Source: Chloroflexota bacterium
Lineage (GTDB): Bacteria; Chloroflexota; Limnocylindria; Limnocylindrales; CSP1-4
NCBI GenBank assembly: GCA_021812735.1
Contig: JAKAMV010000216.1
Coordinates: 1 to 11,750 of the forward strand
Length of the DNA: 11,750 nucleotides
Direction of reading: 5' to 3'
Under the pieces are notes generated by a model. The model searched no databases. It saw only the letters and a program-made list of their open reading frames with translations, and was not told the origin of the DNA. The translations under genes were made by a program, and so were the position numbers. Below, piece by piece: positions 1-5,735 of the stretch (its first letter is position 1; each line of letters opens with the position of its first letter).

Positions 1-60
1 CTCCTCCACCCTCGCTCAGCGGCCTTCGACAGCAGCCGAGCGTAGGGGCGCTGGGGGTCG

Positions 61-122
61 GGGGTGGGGCCAAATCAGAGCATCACTGCACGCTCAGGGG
101 TGGGGCCAGTTCTGAACGTCAT
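61..122 (+). mobile_element. Possible IS21-like terminal repeats (remnant)
   Basis: Two similar blocks, each starting GGGGTGGGGCCA, lie at 61-72 and 97-108, and the second continues as GTTCTGAACGTCA. IS21-family elements carry several short repeats inside each end, often beginning with a G-run followed by a GTCA/GCCA-type core, and this pair looks like that pattern. The spacing of 36 bp is wider than usual and no clean terminal CA or transposase gene is visible. The block sits immediately before the point where the acetyltransferase pseudogene becomes recognisable, so an old insertion may have removed its 5' end. A chance G-rich repeat cannot be excluded. Confidence 0.3.
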
Positions 123-134
123 TCCCAGCTGGGC

Positions 135-555
135 ATGCTTGTGGTCGCCGACGACGAGCCGCGTGGCGTCGGAGCACTGACGCCCTACGTGCGGGGCGGT
201 GGCGCCTTCGTCGCGGTTGACCCACACGACCGGCCGGTCGCCTGCCTCCTGGTCGAACAAATCGAGGGGGCCGCACACATCGCGCAGGTCAGCGTGCATC
301 CACGGCATGCGCGACGGGGCATCGGCCGTGCGCTCATCGAGCGAGCCGCGACTTGGGGCGTCGAGCGTGGCCACCCTGCGCTCCGCCTCACGACCTTCGT
401 CCCCGTGTCCTGGAGCGTCCCTACAACGAGCGACCCGGGTTGCACTACATCGCCCCTGCCACGAGTCCGCCGGCCCGCGCGCCATCCGTGCCCGGGAACG
501 GCGGGGCGGCCTCGATGCGTGGCCCCATGCCTGCATGCTGCACTCCCTGCCCTGA
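135..555 (+). pseudogene. GNAT-family N-acetyltransferase pseudogene (two frameshifts)
   Basis: Three reading frames must be joined to read one GNAT protein. The first (135-413) gives the middle of the fold, including VSVHPRHARRGIGRALIERA, whose R-x-G-I-G-R-A segment is the acetyl-CoA pyrophosphate-binding loop of motif A, and ends in LRLTTF..VSW. The second frame (about 413-457) continues with ERPYNERPGLHYIAP, the usual position of the W-x-x-P-Y-Y-E-R-L-G-F segment. The third (about 460-555) gives the C-terminal GPRAIRARERRGGLDAWPHACM and stops at TGA 553-555. Each switch equals the loss of one base: probably a G from TGGGAG at 411-415, and one C near the CCCC run at 453-456. The normal first 25 or so residues are missing; in-frame upstream codons (ASSERHSQLG) only weakly resemble a GNAT start. 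Substrate unknown. Sequencing error at homopolymers is the alternative to true decay. Confidence 0.78.
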
Positions 556-613
556 GTCCGTGCGACGACCCAGCGGCGGATGGCCCGCCGCCCCGGCTCC
601 AGAACGAGCTTGA

Positions 614-702
614 CGGGCAGATCGTGCGAAACGCCGGGCAGATCGTGCGAAACCTGCGGCAGAAACGTGCGACCGCTGCAGGCAGATTCATGCGATTTCA
701 CA
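614..702 (+). mobile_element. IS21-family-like end: array of short spaced terminal repeats
   Basis: Four related blocks follow one another. Two are identical 19-mers, CGGGCAGATCGTGCGAAAC, at 614-632 and 635-653. A third, CGGCAGAAACGTGCGAC, is at 657-673, and a fourth, GGCAGATTCATGCGATTT, starts at 681. The shared GGCAG cores are 21, 21 and 23 bp apart, about two helical turns. The array ends TTTCACA at 696-702, so its reverse complement begins TGTGAAATCGC, matching the TGT...ACA termini of IS21-family elements, whose ends carry multiple transposase-binding repeats of this kind. The orientation makes this a right end with the element body to the left, where only the GNAT pseudogene and about 60 bp of unassigned sequence lie. 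It therefore looks like a solo end left after deletion. Confidence 0.55.
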
Positions 703-813
703 GTCCGCCGCCGGTTGGAATGGCACGGCGCGCGTCGTGGAGCGCAGATCCAGCAACCAGCGGGGCCGCGCCCTCATCGCGCGTGGCGTCGGCCCCGACA
801 GGAGGTGGCTACG

Positions 814-2085
814 TCAAGGGGCATTCGTGGCGATGATGACTTGCCCGAATGCATTGCGGCCGAAGAGCACCAGTCGTGACCCGACCTGAGCGACCGCCTG
901 CAACTCCGCGTTGCTGAAGATCTGCCCCGTGGCAAGGAGGGTCCAGAAGCCATCGCCGGTCGAGCTCCAGGCCACGCCGCTGCCGCTTGCCGAGCGCCCC
1001 AGGGCAATGAATTCCCGCCCGGCCCAGACCACGCGCGTCATCGCGGTTCCGGCCGGCGACTCTACATCGAGATGCAGCTGCCACGTCACCCCGTCGCTCG
1101 ATGTCCAGGCTGCCGGATGGTCGTTGTAGCTCCCCACCGCCACGAACGTGCGCCCGTCACTCGCCACATCCGTCAGGGTCCCCGAAGCGAGCGCGCTGCT
1201 GGACTCGATGCGGCTCCAGGTACGTCCGTCGGCCGAGCGCCAGACCTCGGGCGTGCCGTCTTGCGCGGCTCCCACGGTGACCAGGCCGGACGAACCTGCG
1301 GCCACACCTGCCATCGAAGCGCCGACGAACGCGGGTGAAGTCGAGTGCAGGATCTTCCAGGTGGAACCGTCCACCGAGGTGGCGATGCTCGCCCCGACGA
1401 GGGTTCCGTACTCCGTCTCTCGCGTCCCGACCGCGACGAACCCGGGACCGCCGGCCGTCACAGCGACGTACGAGACGCCCTCGCTGCCGCAGCACGAACG
1501 GAAGTCAGTGGCCGCAGCTTGCCAGGAATGCTCATCGACCGTTCGCAGGATTCGCGCACCACCGCAGTAGGAGCTGGCGCCCGGCGGGCAATCAAATCCG
1601 ACCGCGACGACGGTCGTCCCCTGTCGGGCGATTCGACCCATGCTCGTGTCCGCCAGGGCGGTGCCGCTCGAGGTCTGCCGCCAGCGGAGTCCGTCTGTGG
1701 ACCCCCAGGCTGCGGCCATGTCGTGGCCGCCCTGCGACGTTGTTCCCACTGCCAGCAGCCCGTCCGGTACGAGGACCACGTCCGTGACCGACCCATTTCC
1801 AAACACGTCGGTCCCGGACAGCCGCACCCAGGAAGGCGGTCGCGCCGCAACGAGCAATGCCGTGGCGAGGAGCAGGACGAGGATCATCACAAGCAGGGCC
1901 ATGCCGACAGTCCATCGAAGGGACCGGAACACCCATCGCGCGCGGAGCGGGACCTCCCATCGACGTCGCTGGCGGATCGACGGGAACTCGGCCAGAACGG
2001 CTTCGACGAGGTCGTCGGGTGCATGCTCGTCGCCGGCAGCCAGCCACCCTCGGATGCGCGCCTCGGTGTCCCCGGATCGACTCAT
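814..2085 (-). CDS. Membrane-anchored anti-sigma-like protein with beta-propeller-like repeats
   Basis: This 423-aa protein probably controls the ECF sigma factor encoded just upstream. Residues 1-57 form a charged cytoplasmic segment, residues 58-81 are one strong transmembrane helix (GMALLVMILVLLLATALLV), and the rest lies outside the membrane. The outer part has six repeats with an Asp-box-like core W/I-x-S-x-D-G-x-x-W, at about 127-135, 181-188, 236-243, 282-290, 327-335 and 373-381, alternating with strands such as FVAVG. Six to seven such repeats usually build a beta-propeller. Four cysteines (about 166, 174, 198, 199) could pair outside the cell. No classical zinc-binding anti-sigma motif (H-x3-C-x2-C) is seen. 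The start ATG overlaps the sigma stop as ATGA, so translation is coupled. The anti-sigma role is inferred from context and topology; the ligand is unknown. Confidence 0.85.
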   Translation of the reverse strand: MSRSGDTEARIRGWLAAGDEHAPDDLVEAVLAEFPSIRQRRRWEVPLRARWVFRSLRWTVGMALLVMILVLLLATALLVAARPPSWVRLSGTDVFGNGSVTDVVLVPDGLLAVGTTSQGGHDMAAAWGSTDGLRWRQTSSGTALADTSMGRIARQGTTVVAVGFDCPPGASSYCGGARILRTVDEHSWQAAATDFRSCCGSEGVSYVAVTAGGPGFVAVGTRETEYGTLVGASIATSVDGSTWKILHSTSPAFVGASMAGVAAGSSGLVTVGAAQDGTPEVWRSADGRTWSRIESSSALASGTLTDVASDGRTFVAVGSYNDHPAAWTSSDGVTWQLHLDVESPAGTAMTRVVWAGREFIALGRSASGSGVAWSSTGDGFWTLLATGQIFSNAELQAVAQVGSRLVLFGRNAFGQVIIATNAP

Positions 2086-2675
2086 GCCGACTGATCCTTT
2101 CGGCCCGTCCGCGCGTCATCGGCTTCGAGCGCAGCCCGGAGGCGCGCCAACGCGTAGTGAAGTCGCGACCGCGCTGTGCCGACGGGGGTGCCCATGATCC
2201 GGGCGGTCTCCACGAGCGGCAGGTCGAGGTAGAAGTGCAGCACGATCACGGTACGATGCTCCGGGGAAAGCCGTCGGAAGCCATGTTCGATCAGATCGCT
2301 GTCGGCGATCCGAGCGGTTACATCCGACGACACGGGAACCGGGACACGCAATGGCTGGACGACGCCTAGCTGGGCGCGCCGCTGGCGTGCCTCGGCGTAA
2401 CAGGCATGCACGAGGAGTCGGTACATCCACGCGTCGAACCGCTCCGGGTCCCGCAGGGTTCGCAGGTCCCGCCACGCGCCGAGCAGCGCCTGTTGGACTG
2501 CGTCGCGCGCCAGATCCGTGTCGCGCAGGATGCGCTGCGCGACCGCGAAGAGACGGTCGGCCGACGCGTCCACCAGGGCCGCAAACGCGTCCTGCTCGCC
2601 CCGCTGCGCGCGCTCGACGAGAGCGCGGCGGCGCGGCTCATCCATCGCGGGCCTGGCAAGATCCAGGTGGCGCAC
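2082..2675 (-). CDS. ECF-type RNA polymerase sigma factor
   Basis: The product is a 197-aa sigma-70 family member of the extracytoplasmic-function type, with only regions 2 and 4. Region 2 spans about residues 30-102 and includes DAVQQALLGAWRDLRTLRDP and DAWMYRLLVHACY. Region 4 spans about 125-185, with the SPEHRTVIVLHFYLDLPLVE segment followed by the helix-turn-helix MGTPVGTARSRLHYALARLR. GTG at 2675 is chosen because AGGAGGG (2687-2681) lies five bases before it; a GTG at 2690 would put that Shine-Dalgarno inside the gene, and ATG at 2645 has none. It is first in an operon with the membrane anti-sigma-like gene (4-bp overlap). A promoter-like TGAACGTT-N16-CCATA lies just upstream, with a mirror copy facing the cupredoxin operon, which suggests autoregulation. 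The exact ECF group was not determined. Confidence 0.93.
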   Translation of the reverse strand: MRHLDLARPAMDEPRRRALVERAQRGEQDAFAALVDASADRLFAVAQRILRDTDLARDAVQQALLGAWRDLRTLRDPERFDAWMYRLLVHACYAEARQRRAQLGVVQPLRVPVPVSSDVTARIADSDLIEHGFRRLSPEHRTVIVLHFYLDLPLVETARIMGTPVGTARSRLHYALARLRAALEADDARTGRKDQSA

Positions 2676-2696
2676 CTCGACCCTCCTCACATCAAC

Positions 2697-2729
2697 AGTC
2701 TATGGGCGCGCCCACGCCGAAAACGTTCA
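2697..2729 (-). promoter_or_regulatory. Candidate ECF promoter for the sigma/anti-sigma operon
   Basis: Read on the minus strand, TGAACGTT (2729-2722) is followed after exactly 16 bases by CCATAGAC (2705-2698). A TGAAC-like -35 and a 16-17 bp spacer are typical of promoters used by ECF sigma factors. The same string with the same spacing occurs on the plus strand at 2768-2798, centred on the same axis (2748.5). The -10-like block lies about 22 bp before the preferred sigma start at 2675. It is probably recognised by the sigma factor it precedes; this is inference from symmetry and position. Confidence 0.58.
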
Positions 2730-2738
2730 TCTAGCGAC

Positions 2739-2762
2739 CTGACGATCTGACGATCTGACGAC
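2739..2762 (+). repeat. Three tandem copies of an 8-bp unit between divergent promoters
   Basis: CTGACGAT occurs twice in a row (2739-2746, 2747-2754) and is followed by CTGACGAC (2755-2762). The array lies between the two outward-facing TGAACGTT elements and almost on their symmetry axis. It could be a regulator-binding array or simple replication slippage. Confidence 0.8.
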
Positions 2763-2767
2763 CCATT

Positions 2768-2798
2768 TGAACGTTCGTGCCCGGCGCCGACCCATACG
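2768..2798 (+). promoter_or_regulatory. Candidate ECF promoter for the cupredoxin operon
   Basis: TGAACGTT (2768-2775), 16 bases, then CCATACG (2792-2798) repeats, on the plus strand, the element that faces the sigma gene on the minus strand. Spacing and core sequences are identical. Initiation a few bases after 2798 would leave an untranslated leader of roughly 155 bases before the cupredoxin ATG at 2963, which is long but open. It probably places the copper-protein operon under the same sigma factor. Confidence 0.55.
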
Positions 2799-2962
2799 GG
2801 CCAACGGCGAGGTCGCGAGGATCCGCAGGCACCCGCGGATGCGTGGACCATCGGATACGTGGACCCGGCCGAAGGAGGCGTCCCATGCCCACTGGTTTCT
2901 TCAGCTCACGACGTAACGCCGTCGGCGCGTGGATGCGTGGGCGAATCCGGAGAGGAGGAGCG

Positions 2963-3412
2963 ATGAAACGCAGATCGATCCTGGCCACCTCGTCGGCGGT
3001 GTTGGTCGCGCTGGCCACCATCGGTCCCACGGTCGCGCAGGCATCGGATGGACGGCAGCTCGTGGGCGAGTTCTGCACGAACGCGAACGCGCAACCCAAG
3101 GCGGGCGCCTGCATGGCGCTCTCATTCGCCGGGCAAACGGCCGAGGGCTACACCGGGTCGCCCGACCGCACTCTCAACCTCAGGCCGGGCACGTACTGGC
3201 TCAGCGTGAACGACAACAGCGGAGTCCACGACTACTCGCTCGAGTCACCGGATGGAGTCGACCAGGACCTGACCGGGGTTACCGACACCCCCGGTTGGGT
3301 GACGGTCAAGGTGCTCCTCACGCACGGGACGTGGGTCCTCTTCTGTGACCCGCACCGGTCGTATGGGATGTACGTCGACATCGAGGTCGGCGGCGTGGGC
3401 CAGGTTGACTAG
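2963..3412 (+). CDS. Secreted cupredoxin-like (type-1 copper) protein
   Basis: This 149-aa protein begins with a clear signal peptide (KRR, hydrophobic core about 6-22, likely cleavage after VAQA at 27). The mature part ends in a cupredoxin-type beta-sandwich. LRPGTYWLSVNDNSGVHDYS supplies His89, and VLFCDPHRSYGM supplies Cys128, His131 and Met136, the full ligand set of a type-1 (blue) copper site in the usual C-x2-H-x4-M order. Cys38 and Cys50 may form a disulfide. It probably carries electrons or binds copper outside the membrane; its partner is unknown. ATG 2963 follows GGAGAGGAGGAG closely and gives the signal peptide. An in-frame ATG at 2885, also with a good AAGGAGG, would add 26 Arg-rich residues and is less likely. 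The gene is divergent from the sigma operon and 54 bp ahead of another secreted gene. Confidence 0.9.
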   Translation: MKRRSILATSSAVLVALATIGPTVAQASDGRQLVGEFCTNANAQPKAGACMALSFAGQTAEGYTGSPDRTLNLRPGTYWLSVNDNSGVHDYSLESPDGVDQDLTGVTDTPGWVTVKVLLTHGTWVLFCDPHRSYGMYVDIEVGGVGQVD

Positions 3413-3466
3413 CCCGACCGCGGCAATTGCCCGTTTCTCATGACGACGACAAATCGGAGGCAGGGC

Positions 3467-3814
3467 ATGAACATCAGGGTCACGGGAGCCGCACTCGGGG
3501 CGGCGATGTCACTCCTGCTCGCGACAGCGGGCGTGGTGGGCGCGTTCGATCAGGGCGTCATCCCGTTCACATCGGGCAACCCGTTGACGAACGGCTGCCC
3601 GAGCGGGTTCGAGGCGCTCGCGGTGGGCGACCTGACCCCCTACGGCTACGAGCTCCCGTCCTTTCTTGATGACCCGGCAAACGGCGGCAACGGGGACGGC
3701 ACCGTCTGTGGAAAACCCCTGGCACCACAGGAGCAGGCGGCGCGCTTCCCGAACGCCCACGTCCCGATCATCTTCGATTTCCGGGACAACAACCTCCCGC
3801 CGTTCGGGAGGTAG
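3467..3814 (+). CDS. Small secreted protein with a DPANGGNGDG-x-VCG motif
   Basis: The 115-aa product has an N-terminal signal peptide (MNIRVTGAALGAAMSLLLATAG..., probable cleavage near VGA at 24-26). The mature part contains CPSGFEAL (Cys44), the Gly/Asn/Asp-rich segment DPANGGNGDGTVCG at 69-82 (Cys81) and a C-terminal PIIFDFRDNNLPPFG. The two cysteines may pair. The NGDG-x-VC part resembles the acidic loop of Excalibur-type calcium-binding domains, but the rest does not clearly match, so I give no function. ATG 3467 is preferred over ATG 3440 because GGAGG lies six bases before it and the signal peptide then starts correctly. It follows the cupredoxin gene by 54 bp on the same strand and is likely co-transcribed, so both may act together outside the membrane. 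Confidence 0.83.
   Translation: MNIRVTGAALGAAMSLLLATAGVVGAFDQGVIPFTSGNPLTNGCPSGFEALAVGDLTPYGYELPSFLDDPANGGNGDGTVCGKPLAPQEQAARFPNAHVPIIFDFRDNNLPPFGR
3792..3812 (+). terminator. Hairpin overlapping the stop codon of the secreted-protein gene
   Basis: ACCTCCCG (3792-3799) pairs perfectly with CGGGAGGT (3805-3812) across a 5-base loop (CCGTT). The stem runs into the TAG stop at 3812-3814. There is no T-run after it, so if it ends transcription it does so without the classical U-tract; it could instead protect the mRNA 3' end. Confidence 0.35.
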
Positions 3815-4215
3815 GTGAGGGCGGCGGCGTGGCTCGTCGCCCTGGTGCTACCTCGCCGGACTTCCCTGTGGAGAGGAGCCGCAGATCCTGCTCGGCGACA
3901 CGTTGCACGTAGCTCGGGGGGCTTGGAGGACCCGCCGCGCCGGAGACCCTCGACTCCACGGCTACAGCCTCGTGCCCTGAACCGGTCGACTGGCCGATTC
4001 GTCCGGGGTCGACGGCAGGACCCTTGGTGCGGGCAGTCACCGGCATTGGCGCCGTTCGTTGACAGCTGGCCACGCATTCGCACCTGGAGGGCCTCTGGCC
4101 CCGCCGAAGGTCCTCGACGAGGTACCCTCAGGCGGCGCAGCATCGGTCAGCCGGCGCGTCAGGGGCGCCGTCCGCCGACCACCCGTCGGCCGCCGTCATC
4201 GAGGAGCTGGTTGCG
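3815..4215. other. Intergenic region with no recognisable gene
   Basis: About 400 bases follow the secreted-protein gene. Open frames exist on both strands, but they are rich in Arg, Pro, Ser and Gly, show no domain, signal peptide or convincing ribosome binding site, and overlap one another. No tRNA-like fold, repeat or transposase fragment was found. It looks like decayed or non-coding sequence. Confidence 0.5.
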
Positions 4216-4653
4216 ATGCGCGTGGGACTTCTGGAGCTGCCCCGCGTTCATGGGCGTGGGGTCACGCCGTCACCGGGAGCCGACCCGCCCACGGATCGCG
4301 CGCGGGAGGCGATGCTCCGCCGGATCCGCGGGCCATGGGCAGCAGCGGACGCGCTCCCCGCGGACGCTCCGGCACGGCGGGCCCCCGACCGCGACGAGAG
4401 CGAGCTCGGCGAAGTGCTGGCCCGCGGCGTGGGACGCAGCATCACGCCGGATGGTCTCCAGTGGCTCCTGCAACGGCACCAACCGGGCACCACGACACCG
4501 GTTGCCGCTCTCCAGCCGGACCTGCCGCCGTCGCAGCGTGCGGAGGTCCTGGACCACGTCGGCGGTCCATCGCCCACGCCACGAGCGGGCCGCCCGCGAT
4601 CCTCGCGCGCGCCCCGACCCCACCGCTCCGCCCGCCGCGCCGCCGGCGCATAG
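4216..4653 (+). CDS. Doubtful hypothetical ORF (145 aa)
   Basis: The ATG at 4216 follows GAGGAG by about nine bases, and the frame stays open to TAG at 4651-4653. The middle of the product, about residues 45-110, has fairly normal composition (DESELGEVLARGVGRSITPDGLQWLLQRH), and its codons are mostly G/C-ended. The last 35 residues are almost only Arg, Pro, Ser and Ala, as expected of non-coding high-GC DNA. I recognise no family. It may be the remains of a gene whose frame has been lost at both ends, since the in-frame codons before 4216 (AAVIEELVA) also look coding-like. Confidence that a protein is made is low. Confidence 0.25.
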   Translation: MRVGLLELPRVHGRGVTPSPGADPPTDRAREAMLRRIRGPWAAADALPADAPARRAPDRDESELGEVLARGVGRSITPDGLQWLLQRHQPGTTTPVAALQPDLPPSQRAEVLDHVGGPSPTPRAGRPRSSRAPRPHRSARRAAGA

Positions 4654-4670
4654 GGGCCGCCGCCGGATCC

Positions 4671-4689
4671 AGCGGGTCAAACACCCGCT
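4671..4689. terminator. Possible bidirectional terminator hairpin
   Basis: AGCGGGT (4671-4677) is a perfect inverted repeat of ACCCGCT (4683-4689) around a 5-base loop, CAAAC. It lies 18 bp after the doubtful plus-strand ORF and 52 bp beyond the stop of the minus-strand 64-aa gene, a fitting place for a terminator of either. Neither side has a T-run. Confidence 0.35.
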
Positions 4690-4741
4690 CCCCTGCCCTG
4701 CCGCTCCTCTTCACGCCAGGCCTCCAGCCCGCTGCGCTGGT

Positions 4742-4936
4742 TCACGCGCGGTGCGCCCAGCGCACCATCAGCACCATGCTCAGGCGCCCCGCCTGGACCG
4801 CGACCCGGCGGCCCGTGCCGCGGGTTGCAGCCGTTTCGTGGGCCCGCGCCATCGCCGCCGGCCGAGCTTCCTCCGCCTCGCGACGCCGCTCGTTCTGGCG
4901 CTCCCGCACCAGCATGTCCGCCAGGTACCAGTTCAT
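4742..4936 (-). CDS. Small hypothetical protein (64 aa)
   Basis: The product starts MNWYLADMLVRERQNERRRE and ends with a weakly hydrophobic stretch, QAGRLSMVLMVRWAHRA. The N-terminal half is a charged, probably helical segment (about residues 5-33). Small proteins that open with a W/Y-L-A-x-x-L-V-x-E-R-Q pattern and a charged helix are familiar from high-GC Chloroflexota and Actinobacteria as uncharacterised proteins, so I take this as a real gene. The ATG at 4936 is preceded only by a weak GGTTAGGG. The frame continues open far upstream, across the CGNR gene on the other strand, but that part is Arg/Pro-rich antisense sequence and is not part of the protein. It is divergent from the CGNR regulator. 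No function is assigned. Confidence 0.5.
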   Translation of the reverse strand: MNWYLADMLVRERQNERRREAEEARPAAMARAHETAATRGTGRRVAVQAGRLSMVLMVRWAHRA

Positions 4937-4962
4937 CTGCCCTAACCACCCATCGCGTGTTG

Positions 4963-4995
4963 CAGGTTGTATTGTGGCGGGCATGTGATAACCTG
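4963..4995. promoter_or_regulatory. Inverted repeat in the promoter region of the CGNR gene
   Basis: CAGGTT (4963-4968) and AACCTG (4990-4995) are inverted copies 21 bp apart, inside the only notably A/T-richer stretch of the 93-bp gap between two divergent genes. TTGCAG (4960-4965) with TGTGAT (4984-4989) at 18 bp could serve as a weak -35/-10 pair for the CGNR gene, in which case the repeat would overlap the promoter like an operator. The match is short and may be chance. Confidence 0.28.
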
Positions 4996-5029
4996 TCAAG
5001 TAGATACACCGGTTTGTTGGAGGATCGAG

Positions 5030-5638
5030 ATGCCAAGGCCACCCGCGCCGGAGAAGATCGAGCGGGTCAGGAAGTTCATCAACACGCTCGACCTCGATCA
5101 GGGTCGCGACACCCTGCGGTCCAGGGACGACGCGCACGCCTGGCTGGTGGCCGAGGGACTCCCGGCAGGTGACCGCCTCGAGGAGGCGGAGCTGGCGCGG
5201 CTGATCGACTTCCGCGAGGGACTCCGGGCCTTGCTGGCTGCCCGGAGCGAGACCGGGACAGTGACCAGCGACACACTGCGCGCCCTGGCGCAACTGGCGG
5301 AGTCGGCGCAGCTCGTGGTCAGGTTCGGGCCGGACGGCAAGCCGCGGCTCGAGCCCGCCCGCGGATCCGACCCCGTGATCGCGGCGCTGCTCGCCGACAT
5401 CGCGGAGGCCGTGGGGGACGGCTCGTGGTCCCGGCTCAAGGTCTGCGCGAACGACGCGTGTCGATGGGCGTTCTGGGACGCGTCGCGGAACCACTCGGGC
5501 GTGTGGTGCACGATGGCGGTGTGCGGCAACCGGATGAAGGGCCGCGCCTTCAGGGCGCGTGCCCACGGCATGGGAGCGATGTCGCCCGGGTCGGTCGCCG
5601 TCCTGCCGGCTCCACAGACGCTGGATCGGCACGGCTGA
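5030..5638 (+). CDS. ABATE/CGNR zinc-finger protein, probable transcriptional regulator
   Basis: This 202-aa protein has the two-part layout of the CGNR family. The N-terminal ABATE-like helical domain (about 10-125) starts with IERVRKFINTLDLDQGRDTL and includes the LARLIDFREGLRALLAA helix. The C-terminal CGNR zinc finger (about 136-178) reads LKVCANDACRWAFWDASRN and then VWCTMAVCGNRMKGRAFRAR. Cys139, Cys144, Cys160 and Cys165 are the likely zinc ligands (C-x4-C-x15-C-x4-C), and CGNR itself is 165-168. Members are treated as stress- or metabolite-linked regulators, but few are characterised. ATG 5030 is chosen because GGAGG lies seven bases before it and the family N-terminus begins there; an ATG at 4967 adds an unrelated, Cys-rich lead. 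The tail after residue 180 is unlike the family and runs towards the truncated MFS gene, so a deletion junction may lie nearby. Confidence 0.9.
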   Translation: MPRPPAPEKIERVRKFINTLDLDQGRDTLRSRDDAHAWLVAEGLPAGDRLEEAELARLIDFREGLRALLAARSETGTVTSDTLRALAQLAESAQLVVRFGPDGKPRLEPARGSDPVIAALLADIAEAVGDGSWSRLKVCANDACRWAFWDASRNHSGVWCTMAVCGNRMKGRAFRARAHGMGAMSPGSVAVLPAPQTLDRHG

Positions 5639-5735
5639 CCGGTCGCCGACGCCCGGTGCGTCCCGTGGCGCGCGTTTCGGCGCCGGGGTTCCGCTGCCAC
5701 ACGGCCGCCATCCGGCACTGGGCACCCCGCGTACG

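Noticed and set aside
614..702. CRISPR-like array of spaced repeats
   Set aside because: Units of 16-19 bp with 2-8 bp gaps, decaying in sequence and ending in TTTCACA, fit transposon-end repeats and not 23-37 bp CRISPR repeats with equally long spacers.
2777..2962. Longer N-terminus for the cupredoxin (GTG 2777 or ATG 2885)
   Set aside because: GTG 2777 lies inside the candidate promoter. ATG 2885 has a good ribosome site but would place 26 Arg-rich residues before a normal signal peptide. It remains a minor alternative.
3422..3431. Palindrome GGCAATTGCC between the two secreted-protein genes
   Set aside because: It is a single 10-bp palindrome within a probable operon, with no second copy or promoter nearby. 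Too short to call an operator.
3815..4945. A 376-codon plus-strand open frame
   Set aside because: Its translation is dominated by Arg, Pro, Ala and Ser with no domain or good start, and it overlaps the better-supported minus-strand 64-aa gene. This is common for long chance frames in high-GC DNA.
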